Source: Paraburkholderia monticola | GTDB lineage: Bacteria > Pseudomonadota > Gammaproteobacteria > Burkholderiales > Burkholderiaceae | NCBI RefSeq assembly: GCF_001580545.1 | Contig: NZ_LRBG01000009.1 | Coordinates: 1-64,000 of the forward strand | DNA: 64,000 nt | Direction: 5' to 3' | Shown: positions 1 through 8,688 of the stretch, one piece after another | How the letters are laid out: each line of letters opens with the position of its first letter | Position numbering within the stretch: the first letter of the stretch is position 1 | Notes under the pieces: model-generated | Told to the model about the DNA's origin: nothing | The model's input: the letters and a program-made list of their open reading frames with translations, nothing else | Databases searched by the model: none | Position numbers and translations under genes: made by a program

Positions 1-1
1 C

Positions 2-1162
2 GGTGGGCTGTCGGGCAGCGTCGCGCACGACTTCAACAACCTGCTGATGATCCTGTCGGCCAACGTGCAGATCATGCGACGACGCGGCGTCGGCGGCCTG
101 GAGCGCGAAATGTCGGCGATGGAGCGGGCGTTGAAAAGCGGCCAGTCGCTGACGCGGCAGCTGCTCGGCGTCGCGCGCAAGCAGCCGCTGCGCACCGAGA
201 CGCTGTCGCTCGAACGCTGGCTGCCGTCGTGCCGCGAGTTGCTGCGCGCCTCGCTCGGCGCGAAGGTGTCGCTCGTGATCGACAGCGGCCTCGATACCTG
301 GCCGGTGCGCGTGGACGTCGCCGAGCTCGAGCTCGCGCTGATCAACGTCGCCGTCAATGCGCGCGATGCGATGGCCAATGGCGGGCGCTTCACCGTGCGT
401 GCGAGCAACGTCGTGTTCCGCCACGAGGACGGCTTTCCGCTGACCGGCGAGTTCGTGCAACTGTCGCTCGAAGACACCGGCGCCGGGATGGCGCCCGAAG
501 TGCTCGCGCGCGCGTTCGAGCCGCTTTTCACGACCAAGTCCAAAGGCATGGGCACCGGCCTCGGGCTGCCGCAGGTATTCGCGTTCTGTGAGGGCTCGGG
601 CGGGCTTGCGGCGATCGACAGCGCGATCGGCGCGGGCACGTCGGTGCGGCTCTATCTGCCGCGCGCGGCGACCGAGCCGCACACGGCCGGGCCGATCGAA
701 GCGCTCGAGCCCGAAAGCGGCTCGCCGTGCGGTCTGCGCGTGCTGCTCGTCGAGGACAACGAAGAAGTCGCCGCCGGCACCGAGGCGCTGCTGCAGATGA
801 TGGGCCACCAGGTCACCTGCGTGTTCAACGCCGACACGGCGCTGCGGGTGCTCGACGACGCCCGCGCGACGCGCGCGAGCACCGGCGAGCCGTTGCCGTT
901 CGATCTGGTGCTGTCGGACATTCACATGCCCGGCAAGATGAACGGCATCGATCTGGCTGAAGCGGTGCTCGGATTCGACACGCGGCTGCCGGTCATTCTC
1001 GTCACCGGCTATGCGGAAGAGCTCGACCGAGCGCGGCACGTGAACGTGCGCGTGTTGTCCAAGCCGTTCGATATCGGCCTGCTCGAGAAGCTGCTCGAAA
1101 CGATCCAGCACGACGTGGCGCAAGCGGGCACCGATGCGGCCACGCATCCAGCCGACACCTGA
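2..1162 (+). CDS. Hybrid sensor histidine kinase/response regulator (5'-truncated by window)
   Basis: Only the C-terminal part of the gene is visible; the reading frame is open from base 2, so the sensor region lies upstream. The frame begins almost at the phosphoacceptor H-box (VAHDFNNLL), followed by the HATPase domain with N-box (NVAVNARDAM), G1 box (DTGAGM) and G2 box (GTGLGLPQV). A receiver domain comes last: acidic pocket LLVEDNEE, phosphoacceptor Asp in VLSDIHMPG, and the conserved Lys in LSKPFD. The kinase-then-receiver order is that of hybrid kinases that need a separate phosphotransfer partner or output regulator, none of which is visible nearby. Signal and target are unknown. Confidence 0.9.
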   Translation, partial: GGLSGSVAHDFNNLLMILSANVQIMRRRGVGGLEREMSAMERALKSGQSLTRQLLGVARKQPLRTETLSLERWLPSCRELLRASLGAKVSLVIDSGLDTWPVRVDVAELELALINVAVNARDAMANGGRFTVRASNVVFRHEDGFPLTGEFVQLSLEDTGAGMAPEVLARAFEPLFTTKSKGMGTGLGLPQVFAFCEGSGGLAAIDSAIGAGTSVRLYLPRAATEPHTAGPIEALEPESGSPCGLRVLLVEDNEEVAAGTEALLQMMGHQVTCVFNADTALRVLDDARATRASTGEPLPFDLVLSDIHMPGKMNGIDLAEAVLGFDTRLPVILVTGYAEELDRARHVNVRVLSKPFDIGLLEKLLETIQHDVAQAGTDAATHPADT

Positions 1163-1418
1163 GGGCGATCGCCTACATCGATCGCACGCCGTCATCCAGG
1201 CGTCATTTACCAGACCTTGTAAAAAGCGCGGCGGCCACACGTAGCGCTTTTTTCATTACGAGCCGCGTCATGCGTAGCGCAGCGGGCATCGCGGCCGCCC
1301 CTGGGGCTCGGTGCCGCCGCACAGCGGCGCGGGGGCATGAACGTTGCGTGCGTCTGTACGGGAGGCAAACGGCGCGTCTCGCGCCGCCCGTTCCAGCAGA
1401 ACATGTCGGGAGACGACC

Positions 1419-2465
1419 ATGCAACATACCGTGATTGGTTTATTCGACACCTACATGCAGGCTGAAGTCGCCCGCGACACACTCGTGCAAACCGGTTTCG
1501 CGCGCGAGAAGATCGAGTTGCAGGCGAGCGCCGAACCTTCCGTCGGCTCGGCCACCAGCGAAGTCGCCAACGCGGGTGTGCTCGCGAATATCGAGCGCTT
1601 TCTCGCCAGCCTGTTCTCGACGGGTCCGCGCGCGGGCGACACCGCGCGCTATGCCGAGGCGATGCGGCGCGGTGCGGTGCTCGTGTGCGTCCACGCGGCG
1701 AGCGAATCGCATGCGGAACTCGCGCGCAATACGCTCGTGCGGCTCGGCGCGACCGATATCGGCGACCGCCAGCCTGAGGTGGACACGCTGGCCCCCACCG
1801 CGCGCGATCACTCGGTCCTCGACGAACTGGGCATCGGCGCGGTGATGCCGGGTACGCCCCGCACGGCGAGCGTGACGACAGAAGCGGGCGAGAGGCCGGG
1901 GATGCGGGACACCACCGCGGCAAGCAGCGGCGCAGCGACTGCCGCGGGCATGGCCGAGTCCACTGGCATCGCCGGCGCGACCGGCGCCACTTCGGCGACC
2001 GGTACGAGCTCACCGGAGACGATGCCAGCTCCTGCCACACCGCAATCCGAGACCTTCGCGGACCCGCTCGCTGGTGACCCCGGACGCAGCGCGCTCGCCG
2101 CCGGCTCCGTGCCGGGTTCGGGCGCGGTGATGCAGCCGGCGGACATCGTCCCCGAAGGCGGGCAGCCGGGCACCGGTCCCGGCGCACAGATGCCGAACGA
2201 ATATCTGGAGTACGAAGAAGACTTCCGCACGCACTACGACGAGCAGTACGCGGCCGCGGACGCACGCTACGAAGACTACGTGCCGGCCTATCGGTATGGC
2301 ACGGAGATCGCACGCGACGCGCGATTCCGCGACCGTCCGTGGGAAGAGATCGAGCCCGAAGCACGCCGCTATTGGGAAACCACGGCGCCGGACAGCACGT
2401 GGGAGCGCTTCAAGCTCGCGGTGCGTCACGGCTGGGAGCGGGTGACCGGGCATCACCACGTGTAG
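1419..2465 (+). CDS. Stress-type (YflT/17M-like) N-terminal domain protein, unknown function
   Basis: The ATG at 1419 is chosen because GGGAGACGACC precedes it; an in-frame ATG at 1344 has no such site. The 348-residue product begins with an alpha/beta segment (VIGLFDTYMQAEVARDTLV) like the general-stress YflT/GSP17M family, in which a helix follows a short strand. The middle is a low-complexity Ala/Ser/Thr/Gly/Pro linker of over 100 residues. The C-terminal 90 residues are acidic and Tyr-rich (EYLEYEEDFRTHYDEQYAAA) and look like a separate small domain. No signal peptide or membrane segment is seen. Family assignment of the N-terminus is tentative and the function is unknown. Confidence 0.8.
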   Translation: MQHTVIGLFDTYMQAEVARDTLVQTGFAREKIELQASAEPSVGSATSEVANAGVLANIERFLASLFSTGPRAGDTARYAEAMRRGAVLVCVHAASESHAELARNTLVRLGATDIGDRQPEVDTLAPTARDHSVLDELGIGAVMPGTPRTASVTTEAGERPGMRDTTAASSGAATAAGMAESTGIAGATGATSATGTSSPETMPAPATPQSETFADPLAGDPGRSALAAGSVPGSGAVMQPADIVPEGGQPGTGPGAQMPNEYLEYEEDFRTHYDEQYAAADARYEDYVPAYRYGTEIARDARFRDRPWEEIEPEARRYWETTAPDSTWERFKLAVRHGWERVTGHHHV

Positions 2466-2513
2466 GCGATGCGGCCGGTCCGGGCGCGCTCAGCCGCGTG
2501 AGGCGAGGTTTCC

Positions 2514-3068
2514 TTACTCCGCCGCGTGCCGTTTGACCCACGCGACGTAACGGTCCATGAACGTCTGCAGAAACTTGCGCGTGCCGTCGTTGGCGATCTC
2601 GCCCTGGTCATTGATGACCGATGGATCGTGCTTGATGAAGACCTCGGGTTGCCCCAGCGTCGGGACGTCGAGATAGGCGAGCACGTTGCGCAGATGCTGC
2701 TGCGCGAGCGCCGTGCCGGTCGCGCCGACCGAGGTGCCGATCACCGCGCCGGGCTTGTTGGCCCATGAGTTCGTGCCCCACGGGCGCGAGCCCCAGTCGA
2801 GCGCGTTCTTCAGCACGCCCGGCATCGAGCGGTTGTACTCGGGCGTGACGAACAGCAGGCCGTCCGCGGCTTGCACGCGCTCCTTGAGCTTCTTGCCGGC
2901 TTCGGGATAGTCGGCGTCGTAGTCCTGGGAGTACAGCGGGAGGGAACCGATATCGATGTATTCGAAGGTGAAATCGGCTGGCGCGAGAGAAATCACCGCC
3001 TGAGCCAGATGACGATTGAACGATTCCCGCCGCAGGCTGCCGACGACCACTGCAATGTGATAGGCCAT
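2514..3068 (-). CDS. NADPH-dependent FMN reductase / quinone reductase (ChrR-YieF-like)
   Basis: The 184-residue product has the flavodoxin-like fold of the NADPH-dependent FMN reductase family. The phosphate-binding loop is near the N-terminus (VVGSLRRESFNRHLA) and the family signature TPEYNRSMPGVLKNALDW lies mid-protein. Members such as E. coli ChrR/YieF reduce quinones, chromate and azo dyes with NAD(P)H in the cytosol. I chose the ATG at 3068, which has GAGGA about 8 bases upstream, over an in-frame ATG 78 bases earlier. It is a single gene, transcribed away from the DnaA-box-like elements at 3.2 kb. The physiological substrate cannot be read from sequence. Confidence 0.88.
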   Translation of the reverse strand: MAYHIAVVVGSLRRESFNRHLAQAVISLAPADFTFEYIDIGSLPLYSQDYDADYPEAGKKLKERVQAADGLLFVTPEYNRSMPGVLKNALDWGSRPWGTNSWANKPGAVIGTSVGATGTALAQQHLRNVLAYLDVPTLGQPEVFIKHDPSVINDQGEIANDGTRKFLQTFMDRYVAWVKRHAAE

Positions 3069-3209
3069 GGTTCGCTTCCTCAGGTAAGGCGCTCGACGCG
3101 CCAAGGGTACGGACTGTCCATCATAGGCAAAAGCCGCGCGAAGCACCCAGCCCGTTGACGGATTTGGCGGGGCGATAGCGGATCGGGACAGATTCTTGCG
3201 CCCTCTGTC

Positions 3210-3270
3210 GGTGGATAACCTGGCAAGCCGAAAAGTTATCCACAGAATCGCTGAATAACCTTGTGGATAA
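3210..3270. promoter_or_regulatory. Three DnaA-box-like nonamers, alternating orientation, 17-bp spacing
   Basis: GGTGGATAA (3210-3218), TTATCCACA (3236-3244) and TGTGGATAA (3262-3270) lie in alternating orientation, each separated by exactly 17 bp. Two are perfect matches to the E. coli DnaA consensus box TTATCCACA and one has a single mismatch. They lie between a leftward FMN-reductase gene and a rightward small gene. Whether DnaA or another dimeric protein binds is unknown. Confidence 0.6.
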
Positions 3271-3360
3271 GTGAAACTTTTGCCTTGTCAATCAAGCCTG
3301 CCTTCGGGACTGGCCGATTTGAGGCAAGCGCTCACAATTGACATTCTGGAGGACCGGATC

Positions 3361-3576
3361 ATGAGTCTCGACTACGCAGGAAAATCGCATGACGAAGCGC
3401 TCGCCGCACGCAAGAAAGCGCGGCAACGCGCGCAGGAGCCGGCCGGTGGCGAGATGGCCGTCGACGGCGTCGAAGCCGATGCCACGCATAGTTGCGGCGA
3501 GTTGTCGGAGCGGGGCAAACAGGTGTGGCGCACAGGCGCCGGACTCGATGGCGGCGGGAAGACGCCGGATCGGTAG
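3361..3576 (+). CDS. Small hypothetical hydrophilic protein (71 aa)
   Basis: The ATG at 3361 is preceded by GGAGGACCGGATC, a strong ribosome-binding site, and this decides the start against an in-frame ATG at 3271. The product begins MSLDYAGKSHDEALAARKK and is very polar, rich in Ala, Gly, Lys, Arg and Glu. It has two cysteines at most and no membrane or signal segment. I recognise no family. It stands alone between the DnaA-box-like cluster and a convergent small secreted-protein gene. The start site and charge pattern support a real gene, but its role is unknown. Confidence 0.6.
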   Translation: MSLDYAGKSHDEALAARKKARQRAQEPAGGEMAVDGVEADATHSCGELSERGKQVWRTGAGLDGGGKTPDR

Positions 3577-3657
3577 GGATGTGAGGGGTGTCGATCGACT
3601 GTGGATAGAAGCGGCTGCCTGACGCAGCTCGACGCTCCCGTCCGCGCTGAATACGAA

Positions 3658-3683
3658 AAAGGGCGCCGCTACCGGTGCCCTTT
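3658..3683 (-). terminator. Rho-independent terminator
   Basis: AAAGGGCGCC and GGTGCCCTTT form a near-perfect stem around a short loop. Runs of A on the left and T on the right make it usable from both sides. It lies just beyond the stop of the leftward small secreted-protein gene and after the stop of the rightward 71-aa gene, so it may serve both. Confidence 0.7.
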
Positions 3684-3716
3684 CTTTCTTCCTGGCGATG
3701 TGTTTCGACGTGCCGA

Positions 3717-3851
3717 TCAGTTGCCGAAAAATACGTTGCAGTACGACGCCGGGCCATTACAGGTCGACTCCGGGGTGGCGGCGTGCGCGACACCCGAAGC
3801 CGCTGCGAACAGTGCGGCCGAAGCGATCAGGGCGGAAAAAATGCGTTTCAT
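3717..3851 (-). CDS. Small exported peptide (44 aa) with signal sequence
   Basis: The product has a textbook Sec signal: MKR, a hydrophobic stretch (IFSALIASAALFAAASG) and an AxA cleavage motif (VAHA, then ATP). This leaves a mature peptide of about 20 residues with two cysteines (STCNGPASYCNVFFGN) that could form a disulfide in the periplasm. Such short Cys-pair exported proteins are common orphan genes in Burkholderia. The gene is too short for many gene finders. An AT-rich stretch upstream (about 3945-3985) probably holds its promoter, and a hairpin terminator follows. Function unknown. Confidence 0.7.
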   Translation of the reverse strand: MKRIFSALIASAALFAAASGVAHAATPESTCNGPASYCNVFFGN

Positions 3852-4315
3852 GGTACGGGTCCTCGTTTGCGTGTGATTGCACGATCTGATGCGATCGATG
3901 GCGTGAAGAATAGCGATGCGGCCTGCGCCCACAAACCACGAAGACGAAAAGACATTTTTTTGTAAATTGAAATAATCGCGATTGCCTGATCGCGTTGGTT
4001 CGGCGCTCCAGCGGGACACCCTGATGGGTCAATGCCTGGATTCCCAGGCTTGCGCGCTCCCGGGCTCGCAATTTCATTTTTCGCAATAGTTAACTTCCGT
4101 TGTCATAAGCCGTCGCGCCGCGCGACCAAGCTCATCGGGTCAACGATTTCAATGGGAATATGTTCAATACCGATTCGCTTGGGCACGAACGTGAGGGAGA
4201 ATGGCGCACCCATCCGCAGACCGTGCGAGGACGACCTTCCGCTCATGAATCACGACGTTTCAGGGCCGCACGCGCAGCGTGGCGGCCGGCCGACAGCGCA
4301 GCGCCGGAGCACCCC
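3852..4315. other. Intergenic region, promoter-like AT-rich segment
   Basis: Apart from an AT-rich tract at about 3945-3985, probably the leftward promoter of the exported peptide, and a possible 52-residue N-terminal extension of the sigma-factor frame starting at ATG 4160, I see no gene, repeat or RNA here. Confidence 0.4.
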
Positions 4316-4924
4316 GTGACGCAGCCAGGCGGCCCCTCGCTCGACGACCCCATCTATCTCGCGCAATTGCGGCGCGACCTCGTGCGTTTCGCGCGTCTGC
4401 AATTGCGCGATGCCGCAGCCGCCGAGGACGCCGTGCAGGAAGCGCTGACCGCCGCATGGACTCAGGCCGCGCGCTTCGCCGCGCAGTCGGAGCACAAGAC
4501 CTGGGTGTTCGGCATCCTGCGCCACAAGCTCGTCGACACGCTGCGCGCGCGTCAGCGCACCGTCAATCTGTCGGCGCTCGAGGCCGAACTCGACGGCGAG
4601 GCGCTGCTCGATCGGGAGCTCTTCAAGGACAACGGACACTGGTCGCGCGACACCAAGCCGCGTCCGTGGCCGACACCCGAAACCGCCTTGCGTCAGCAGC
4701 AGTTCTGGACGTTGTTCGAGATGTGCCTGGAGCATTTGCCCGAGCACATCGGACGCGTGTTCATGATGCGTGAGTTTCTCGATCTCGACATCGCGGCGAT
4801 CTGCACCGAACTGCAGATCAACGCGAATCACTGCAGCGTGCTGATCTATCGCGCGCGGCTGCGGCTGCGCACGTGCCTGAGCGAAAAAGGCCTATCCAGC
4901 GAGGATGCGAATGGGGAAGTGTAA
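4316..4924 (+). CDS. ECF-type RNA polymerase sigma factor
   Basis: The product is a two-domain sigma-70 family protein of about 200 residues. Region 2 (LRRDLVRFARLQLRDAAAAE, then AVQEALTAAWTQAARF and the TWVFGILRHKLVDTLRARQR helix) is followed by a long charged linker, then region 4 with its helix-turn-helix (FLDLDIAAICTELQINANHC). I prefer the GTG at 4316 (VTQPGGPSLDDP), which has CGGAG upstream, but the frame stays open to an ATG at 4160. The next gene overlaps its end and encodes a zinc-binding anti-sigma-like protein, so this is a typical sigma/anti-sigma pair. The inducing signal is unknown. Confidence 0.87.
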   Translation: MTQPGGPSLDDPIYLAQLRRDLVRFARLQLRDAAAAEDAVQEALTAAWTQAARFAAQSEHKTWVFGILRHKLVDTLRARQRTVNLSALEAELDGEALLDRELFKDNGHWSRDTKPRPWPTPETALRQQQFWTLFEMCLEHLPEHIGRVFMMREFLDLDIAAICTELQINANHCSVLIYRARLRLRTCLSEKGLSSEDANGEV

Positions 4925-5117
4925 GGACATCACGCGGCTGCTATCCGATGCGCTCGACCGCTCGCTGTCGACCGGCGAGTGGGTTGCGATCAGGCTGCAT
5001 CTGCCGACTTGCAGCGGATGCAGGAACTATCGCAAGCAGATCCGGTTGCTGCGGGTCGCGGCGCAGGTGGCGAGTGGCGCGGCGAGCGTGGATGGAGCGG
5101 CGAGCCGCGACGAGTGA
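4905..5117 (+). CDS. Anti-sigma factor-like zinc-finger (HC2) protein
   Basis: This 70-residue protein overlaps the end of the sigma-factor gene by 20 bases in another frame, implying translational coupling. It has a Cys near residue 5 and the HxxxCxxC motif LHLPTCSGCRNY typical of the zf-HC2 module that binds zinc and the cognate ECF sigma factor. There is no membrane segment, so it would be a soluble ZAS-type anti-sigma. An alternative ATG lies two codons downstream (4911). The pairing with the upstream sigma is inferred from position. Confidence 0.82.
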   Translation: MRMGKCKDITRLLSDALDRSLSTGEWVAIRLHLPTCSGCRNYRKQIRLLRVAAQVASGAASVDGAASRDE

Positions 5118-5164
5118 GGCGTCGGGGACGCAGCACCCCACTGAGCGTTGCCTTGCCGCGCCGC

Positions 5165-5455
5165 TCAGCGCTCGCTCGGCGGCACGTCCCGATAGCGTTC
5201 GAAAAAGCGTGCGTGCGATGCTTCATCGATGGCCACAGGATGCGCGTCGGCCCGCGCCGGATGTTTGGCGAGTTGGGCTCGCGTGCGAATCGGCCGATGC
5301 GCGAAATTGCCACCGCAATTCGGACACACGTTACGCAGCCTGGTCAGCGCACAGACCTCGCAGAACGTGCATTCGTACGTGCAAATCATCGCGTCGGTTG
5401 CGTTCGGCGGAAGTGACTTGCCGCAGCCCTCGCAGGTGGGTCGCAATTCGAGCAT
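5165..5455 (-). CDS. DUF1272 zinc-ribbon-like protein
   Basis: The 96-residue product matches the DUF1272 family: it starts MLELRPTCEGCGKSLPP and carries a series of cysteine pairs (CEGC, CTYECTFCEVC, CPNCGG) expected to bind two zinc ions. The C-terminal third is Arg/His/Ala-rich and variable. The family has no known function; small treble-clef proteins of this kind may be nucleic-acid or protein binders. It runs convergent to the sigma/anti-sigma pair and in the same direction as, but downstream of, the GntP permease. Confidence 0.85.
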   Translation of the reverse strand: MLELRPTCEGCGKSLPPNATDAMICTYECTFCEVCALTRLRNVCPNCGGNFAHRPIRTRAQLAKHPARADAHPVAIDEASHARFFERYRDVPPSER

Positions 5456-5534
5456 GGCAGGGCTCCTGTTGCCGGTCGCGAGGGCGTCGCCGGCGGTTTC
5501 TCGGGTACGTTACAGTGTGTCTGCCGCGCCGTCG

Positions 5535-6911
5535 TCAGGTCAACGCGCTCCACAGCACGAGCGTCAACGCGAGGCCAACGACCGACACGATCGTCTGCAA
5601 GACCGACCACACCAGCACAGTCTGTTTAAGCTGGAGTCCGAAGTATTCGCGGACCATCCAGAATCCGGCGTCGTTCACGTGGCAGAAGAACACCGAGCCG
5701 GCGCCGATCGCGAGCGCCATCAGCGAATTATGCGTCGTGCTGAGGCCCGCGACGACCGGCGCGACGATGCCGGCCGTCGTCGTCGTGGCGACCGTCGCTG
5801 AGCCGGTGGCCTGGCGCAGCGCGACGGCGATCAACCATGCGAGCAGAATCAGCGGCATGGGCGCGCCGACCGCGATCTTGCCGATCGTCGTGCTGATACC
5901 CGCCACGACCAGCGCCTGCTTCAGGCCGCCGCCCGCGCCGATCGTCAGTAGTAGCGCGGCGATCGGCGGCAGGCTCTTGCGCAGAATGCCGCCGACGCGA
6001 TCGCGCGCCATGCCGCGCGACCAGCCGAGGGCGACCACTGCGAACAGCACGGTGAGGCCGAGCGCGATCAACGGCTCGCCAAGAAAATTGAGCGTATCGA
6101 AGATGAACGTTTCGGGCCGAAGCAGCAGCTTCGCGACCGTGCGGCCGAGCATCAGCACGACGGGCAGCAAAATCGTGATCAGCGAGATCGCGAAGCCCGG
6201 CGGTTCGATGCCGCTCTCGTGAGCGGTGAACAGCTTGCCCATTTCTTCGGGCTCGGCGACGTGCATCCGCTTCGACAGCCAGATGCCATACAGCGGACCG
6301 GCGAGGATCACCGCCGGAAGCGCGACGATCAGGCCGAGACCGAGCGTCAAACCGAGATCGGCGTGCAACGCGCTCACCGCGATCAGCGGGCCCGGATGCG
6401 GCGGCAGCAAAGCATGCAGCGTCGTCATGCCGGCGAGGGCGGGAATCGCGATGCGCAGAATCGGTTGCTGCGAGCGACGCGCCATCACGAAGATGATCGG
6501 CACCATCATCACGAGGCCGACTTCGAAGAACAGTGGCAGGCCGATCAGCAGCGCGACGACGGCCATCAGCCATGGCAGCGTGCGCGGGGTCGAGTGCCCG
6601 AGGATCGTCGATACGAGCCGGTCGGCGGCGCCCGATTCGGCCATCAACGCACCGAGCATCGCGCCCAGCGCAATGATGATGCCGACGTCGCCGAGCAACG
6701 CGCCGGCACCTTTGCTGAACGCGCTCGCGACCGCTTCGAGCGGGAGCCCGGCGGCGAAGCCCGCCGCGAACGTGCCGACCAGAATCGACAGGAACGGCGC
6801 GAGCTTCAGCACGCCGATGAAGATGATGATCAGTGCGAGCCCAAGCGCGCACGACAGGATCAGTTGGGTGTCGTGGGCGGCCCAGGGTGTCAGTGTTGTC
6901 GTAACAGGCAC
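5535..6911 (-). CDS. GntP-family gluconate/organic acid permease
   Basis: This 458-residue protein of about 12-14 membrane segments belongs to the GntP family of proton symporters for gluconate and related sugar acids. It shows the family's paired motifs, including LPLFFEVGLVMMVPIIFVMA and LPPHPGPLIAVSALHADLG. The GTG at 6911 is chosen because GAGGAAAAAAGCCACC precedes it; no suitable ATG exists near the conserved start. No gluconate kinase or dehydratase gene is adjacent, so the substrate is only inferred from family. It sits in the inner membrane. Confidence 0.88.
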   Translation of the reverse strand: MPVTTTLTPWAAHDTQLILSCALGLALIIIFIGVLKLAPFLSILVGTFAAGFAAGLPLEAVASAFSKGAGALLGDVGIIIALGAMLGALMAESGAADRLVSTILGHSTPRTLPWLMAVVALLIGLPLFFEVGLVMMVPIIFVMARRSQQPILRIAIPALAGMTTLHALLPPHPGPLIAVSALHADLGLTLGLGLIVALPAVILAGPLYGIWLSKRMHVAEPEEMGKLFTAHESGIEPPGFAISLITILLPVVLMLGRTVAKLLLRPETFIFDTLNFLGEPLIALGLTVLFAVVALGWSRGMARDRVGGILRKSLPPIAALLLTIGAGGGLKQALVVAGISTTIGKIAVGAPMPLILLAWLIAVALRQATGSATVATTTTAGIVAPVVAGLSTTHNSLMALAIGAGSVFFCHVNDAGFWMVREYFGLQLKQTVLVWSVLQTIVSVVGLALTLVLWSALT

Positions 6912-7155
6912 GGTGGCTTTTTTCCTCTCTTGATTTTCAGTCGGTCGCGGCAGCCGCGAGTGGGTTGTCGCGAGTGCCGTTTTGCTGGTGGATTGTAGCG
7001 GGAGGGGATGTGGGGCGTTTGGCAATGCTTCGCTACTGGAGCCTGATTTGCTTATGCGAATTTATCGGTTCGTCCAGGCCGGCAGACGAATTATCGTCGG
7101 AGCCAATCGGACCATCTTCTGGCGTCCGTCATTTTCTTTTTCGACGAGTATTCTC

Positions 7156-8139
7156 ATGTCCCGTGATCCGCTGCTGACGCGCCGAACGTTTCTTGCCGGC
7201 GTAGGCGCAACGCTGGCCGCTGCCGCGTTGCCGGTGTTATCCACCGCCGCATTCGCCGCCGATGAACATGCGAAAGAACTTCGCATCGGATATCAGAAGG
7301 CTGCCAGCACCCTGGTATTGCTGAAGGCGCACGGCACGCTTGAGAAGCGGCTCGCGCCGCTCGGCATCGCGGTCAAATGGACCGAGTTTCCGGCTGGGCC
7401 GCAATTGCTGGAAGGGCTGAACGTCGGTGCGATCGACTTCGGCTATGTCGGCGAAGCGCCGCCGGTGTTCGCGCAGGCCGCGGGCGCCAATTTCGTCTAT
7501 ACCGCCTACGAGATTCCGACGCCGCACGCTGAAGGCATCCTCGTGCATCCGGATGCGCCGATCAGAACGTTGGCCGATCTGAAGGGAAAGAAGATCGCGC
7601 TGAACAAAGGCTCGGATGTGCACTGGTTTCTCGTCGCCGCATTGCAGAAGAACGGCGTGAAGTTCAACGAGATTCAACCGGTGTATCTGCCGCCCGCTGA
7701 CGCGCGCGCGGCCTTCGAGCGCGGCGCGGTCGATGCCTGGGCGATCTGGGATCCGTTCCTCGAAGCCGCTAAACGGCAAACGAACGCGCGGCTGCTCGCC
7801 GATGCCGACGGTATCGTGAGTCACCACCAGTTCTTTCTGAGCGCGCGGCCATTCGCGCAACAGAACGGCGAAGTCCTTGCAATCGTCCTCGATGAAGTCG
7901 GCAAGGAAGGGGAGTGGGTACGCGGCCACTACAGCGAGGCCGCCGCACAACTCGCGCCGATTCAAGGGCTCGACGCGAGCGTGATCGAATCAGGCTTGCG
8001 CCACTACGCGCATATCTACAAGCCCGTCGACGCGAATGTGCTTGCGGAGCAACAGCGCATCGCGGATACGTTCGCCGAACTGCACCTGATCCCGACGAAG
8101 ATCGTCACCAGGGATGCCGCGCTGTCGGGCAAGGCCTAG
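7156..8139 (+). CDS. ssuA: Aliphatic sulfonate ABC transporter substrate-binding protein (SsuA-like)
   Basis: The 327-residue product starts with a Tat-like signal peptide (LTRRTFLAGVGATLAAAALP ending around AFAA). It continues as a periplasmic type 2 binding protein of the SsuA/TauA group (LRIGYQKAASTLVLLKAHG, VKWTEFPAGPQLLEGLNVGA, FGYVGEAPPVFAQAAG). These proteins deliver alkanesulfonates to an SsuBC permease. No permease, ATPase or monooxygenase gene is adjacent, so it is an orphan binding protein that must work with components encoded elsewhere. The ATG at 7156 is chosen to give the twin-Arg signal. Confidence 0.85.
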   Translation: MSRDPLLTRRTFLAGVGATLAAAALPVLSTAAFAADEHAKELRIGYQKAASTLVLLKAHGTLEKRLAPLGIAVKWTEFPAGPQLLEGLNVGAIDFGYVGEAPPVFAQAAGANFVYTAYEIPTPHAEGILVHPDAPIRTLADLKGKKIALNKGSDVHWFLVAALQKNGVKFNEIQPVYLPPADARAAFERGAVDAWAIWDPFLEAAKRQTNARLLADADGIVSHHQFFLSARPFAQQNGEVLAIVLDEVGKEGEWVRGHYSEAAAQLAPIQGLDASVIESGLRHYAHIYKPVDANVLAEQQRIADTFAELHLIPTKIVTRDAALSGKA

Positions 8140-8168
8140 CGCGGCGTTTTACTTCGACAGTTGCTCGC

Positions 8169-8528
8169 TCACGCAAAGAGCGCGGCGACGTTTTCCGGCG
8201 GGCGACCGATGACCGCACGCCCATTTCTGACGACGATCGGACGTTGCACCAGTATCGGGTGCTTCGCCAATGCGTCGTAGAGTTGGGCGTCCGTCAGCGT
8301 CGGATCTGCGAGATTCAGTTCTTCATATTCGGCTTCGGTGTCGCGGATCATTTCGCGGACGGGACAGCCCAGTTGAGCGTTGAGCTTCTTCAGCTCGGCG
8401 ACGCCCAAAGGCTTCTTCAGATACTCGACGATTTCCGTCGCCTCGTTTGCGGCGTTGTAGGTGTTCGCGACGAGTTCACAGGCGGCGCGTGATTTGGAGC
8501 AGCGCGGGTTGTGGTAGATGGTGATCAT
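8169..8528 (-). CDS. arsC: Arsenate reductase, glutaredoxin-coupled (ArsC)
   Basis: The 119-residue product is a plasmid R773-type ArsC of the thioredoxin fold. It has the catalytic Cys in HNPRCSKSR near residue 10, and later the anion-binding arginines in LVQRPIVVRNGRAVIGRP. The enzyme reduces arsenate to arsenite using glutathione and glutaredoxin. No arsB or arsR is next to it, so it may be a housekeeping YfgD/ArsC-like copy rather than part of an ars operon. It is convergent with the upstream ssuA gene. Confidence 0.9.
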   Translation of the reverse strand: MITIYHNPRCSKSRAACELVANTYNAANEATEIVEYLKKPLGVAELKKLNAQLGCPVREMIRDTEAEYEELNLADPTLTDAQLYDALAKHPILVQRPIVVRNGRAVIGRPPENVAALFA

Positions 8529-8670
8529 GGCTGGTTTTGGGGCTTGCGTCGTTGAGGGTTGCTGGGGCGGTCAGAAGGGTGGGGGAATTTTAGCGGGTGA
8601 CGTGGTTGCGTGGCGTTGGGCGACGGACGATGCGGCTGGCTCGTTGTTTGTACGATCGGTAGGGCGTGCC

Positions 8671-8688
8671 GGTTTATGCGCATAAACC
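8671..8688. promoter_or_regulatory. parS site 1
   Basis: GGTTTATGCGCATAAACC is a perfect 18-bp palindrome with the TTTATGCGCATAAA core shared by three other sites around parAB. The core agrees with the chromosome-2 parS type of Burkholderia as I recall it. It is the expected loading site for the neighbouring ParB. Confidence 0.85.

Noticed and set aside
4160..4315. N-terminal extension of the sigma factor from ATG 4160
   Set aside because: The extra residues are Arg/Pro-rich and unlike region 2. The GTG at 4316 has a ribosome-binding site and gives the usual family start, though the longer start is not excluded.
7049..7062. Possible fifth parS (CTTATGCGAATTTA)
   Set aside because: Only the left half matches; the right half is not symmetric with it, so it is not a parS palindrome.
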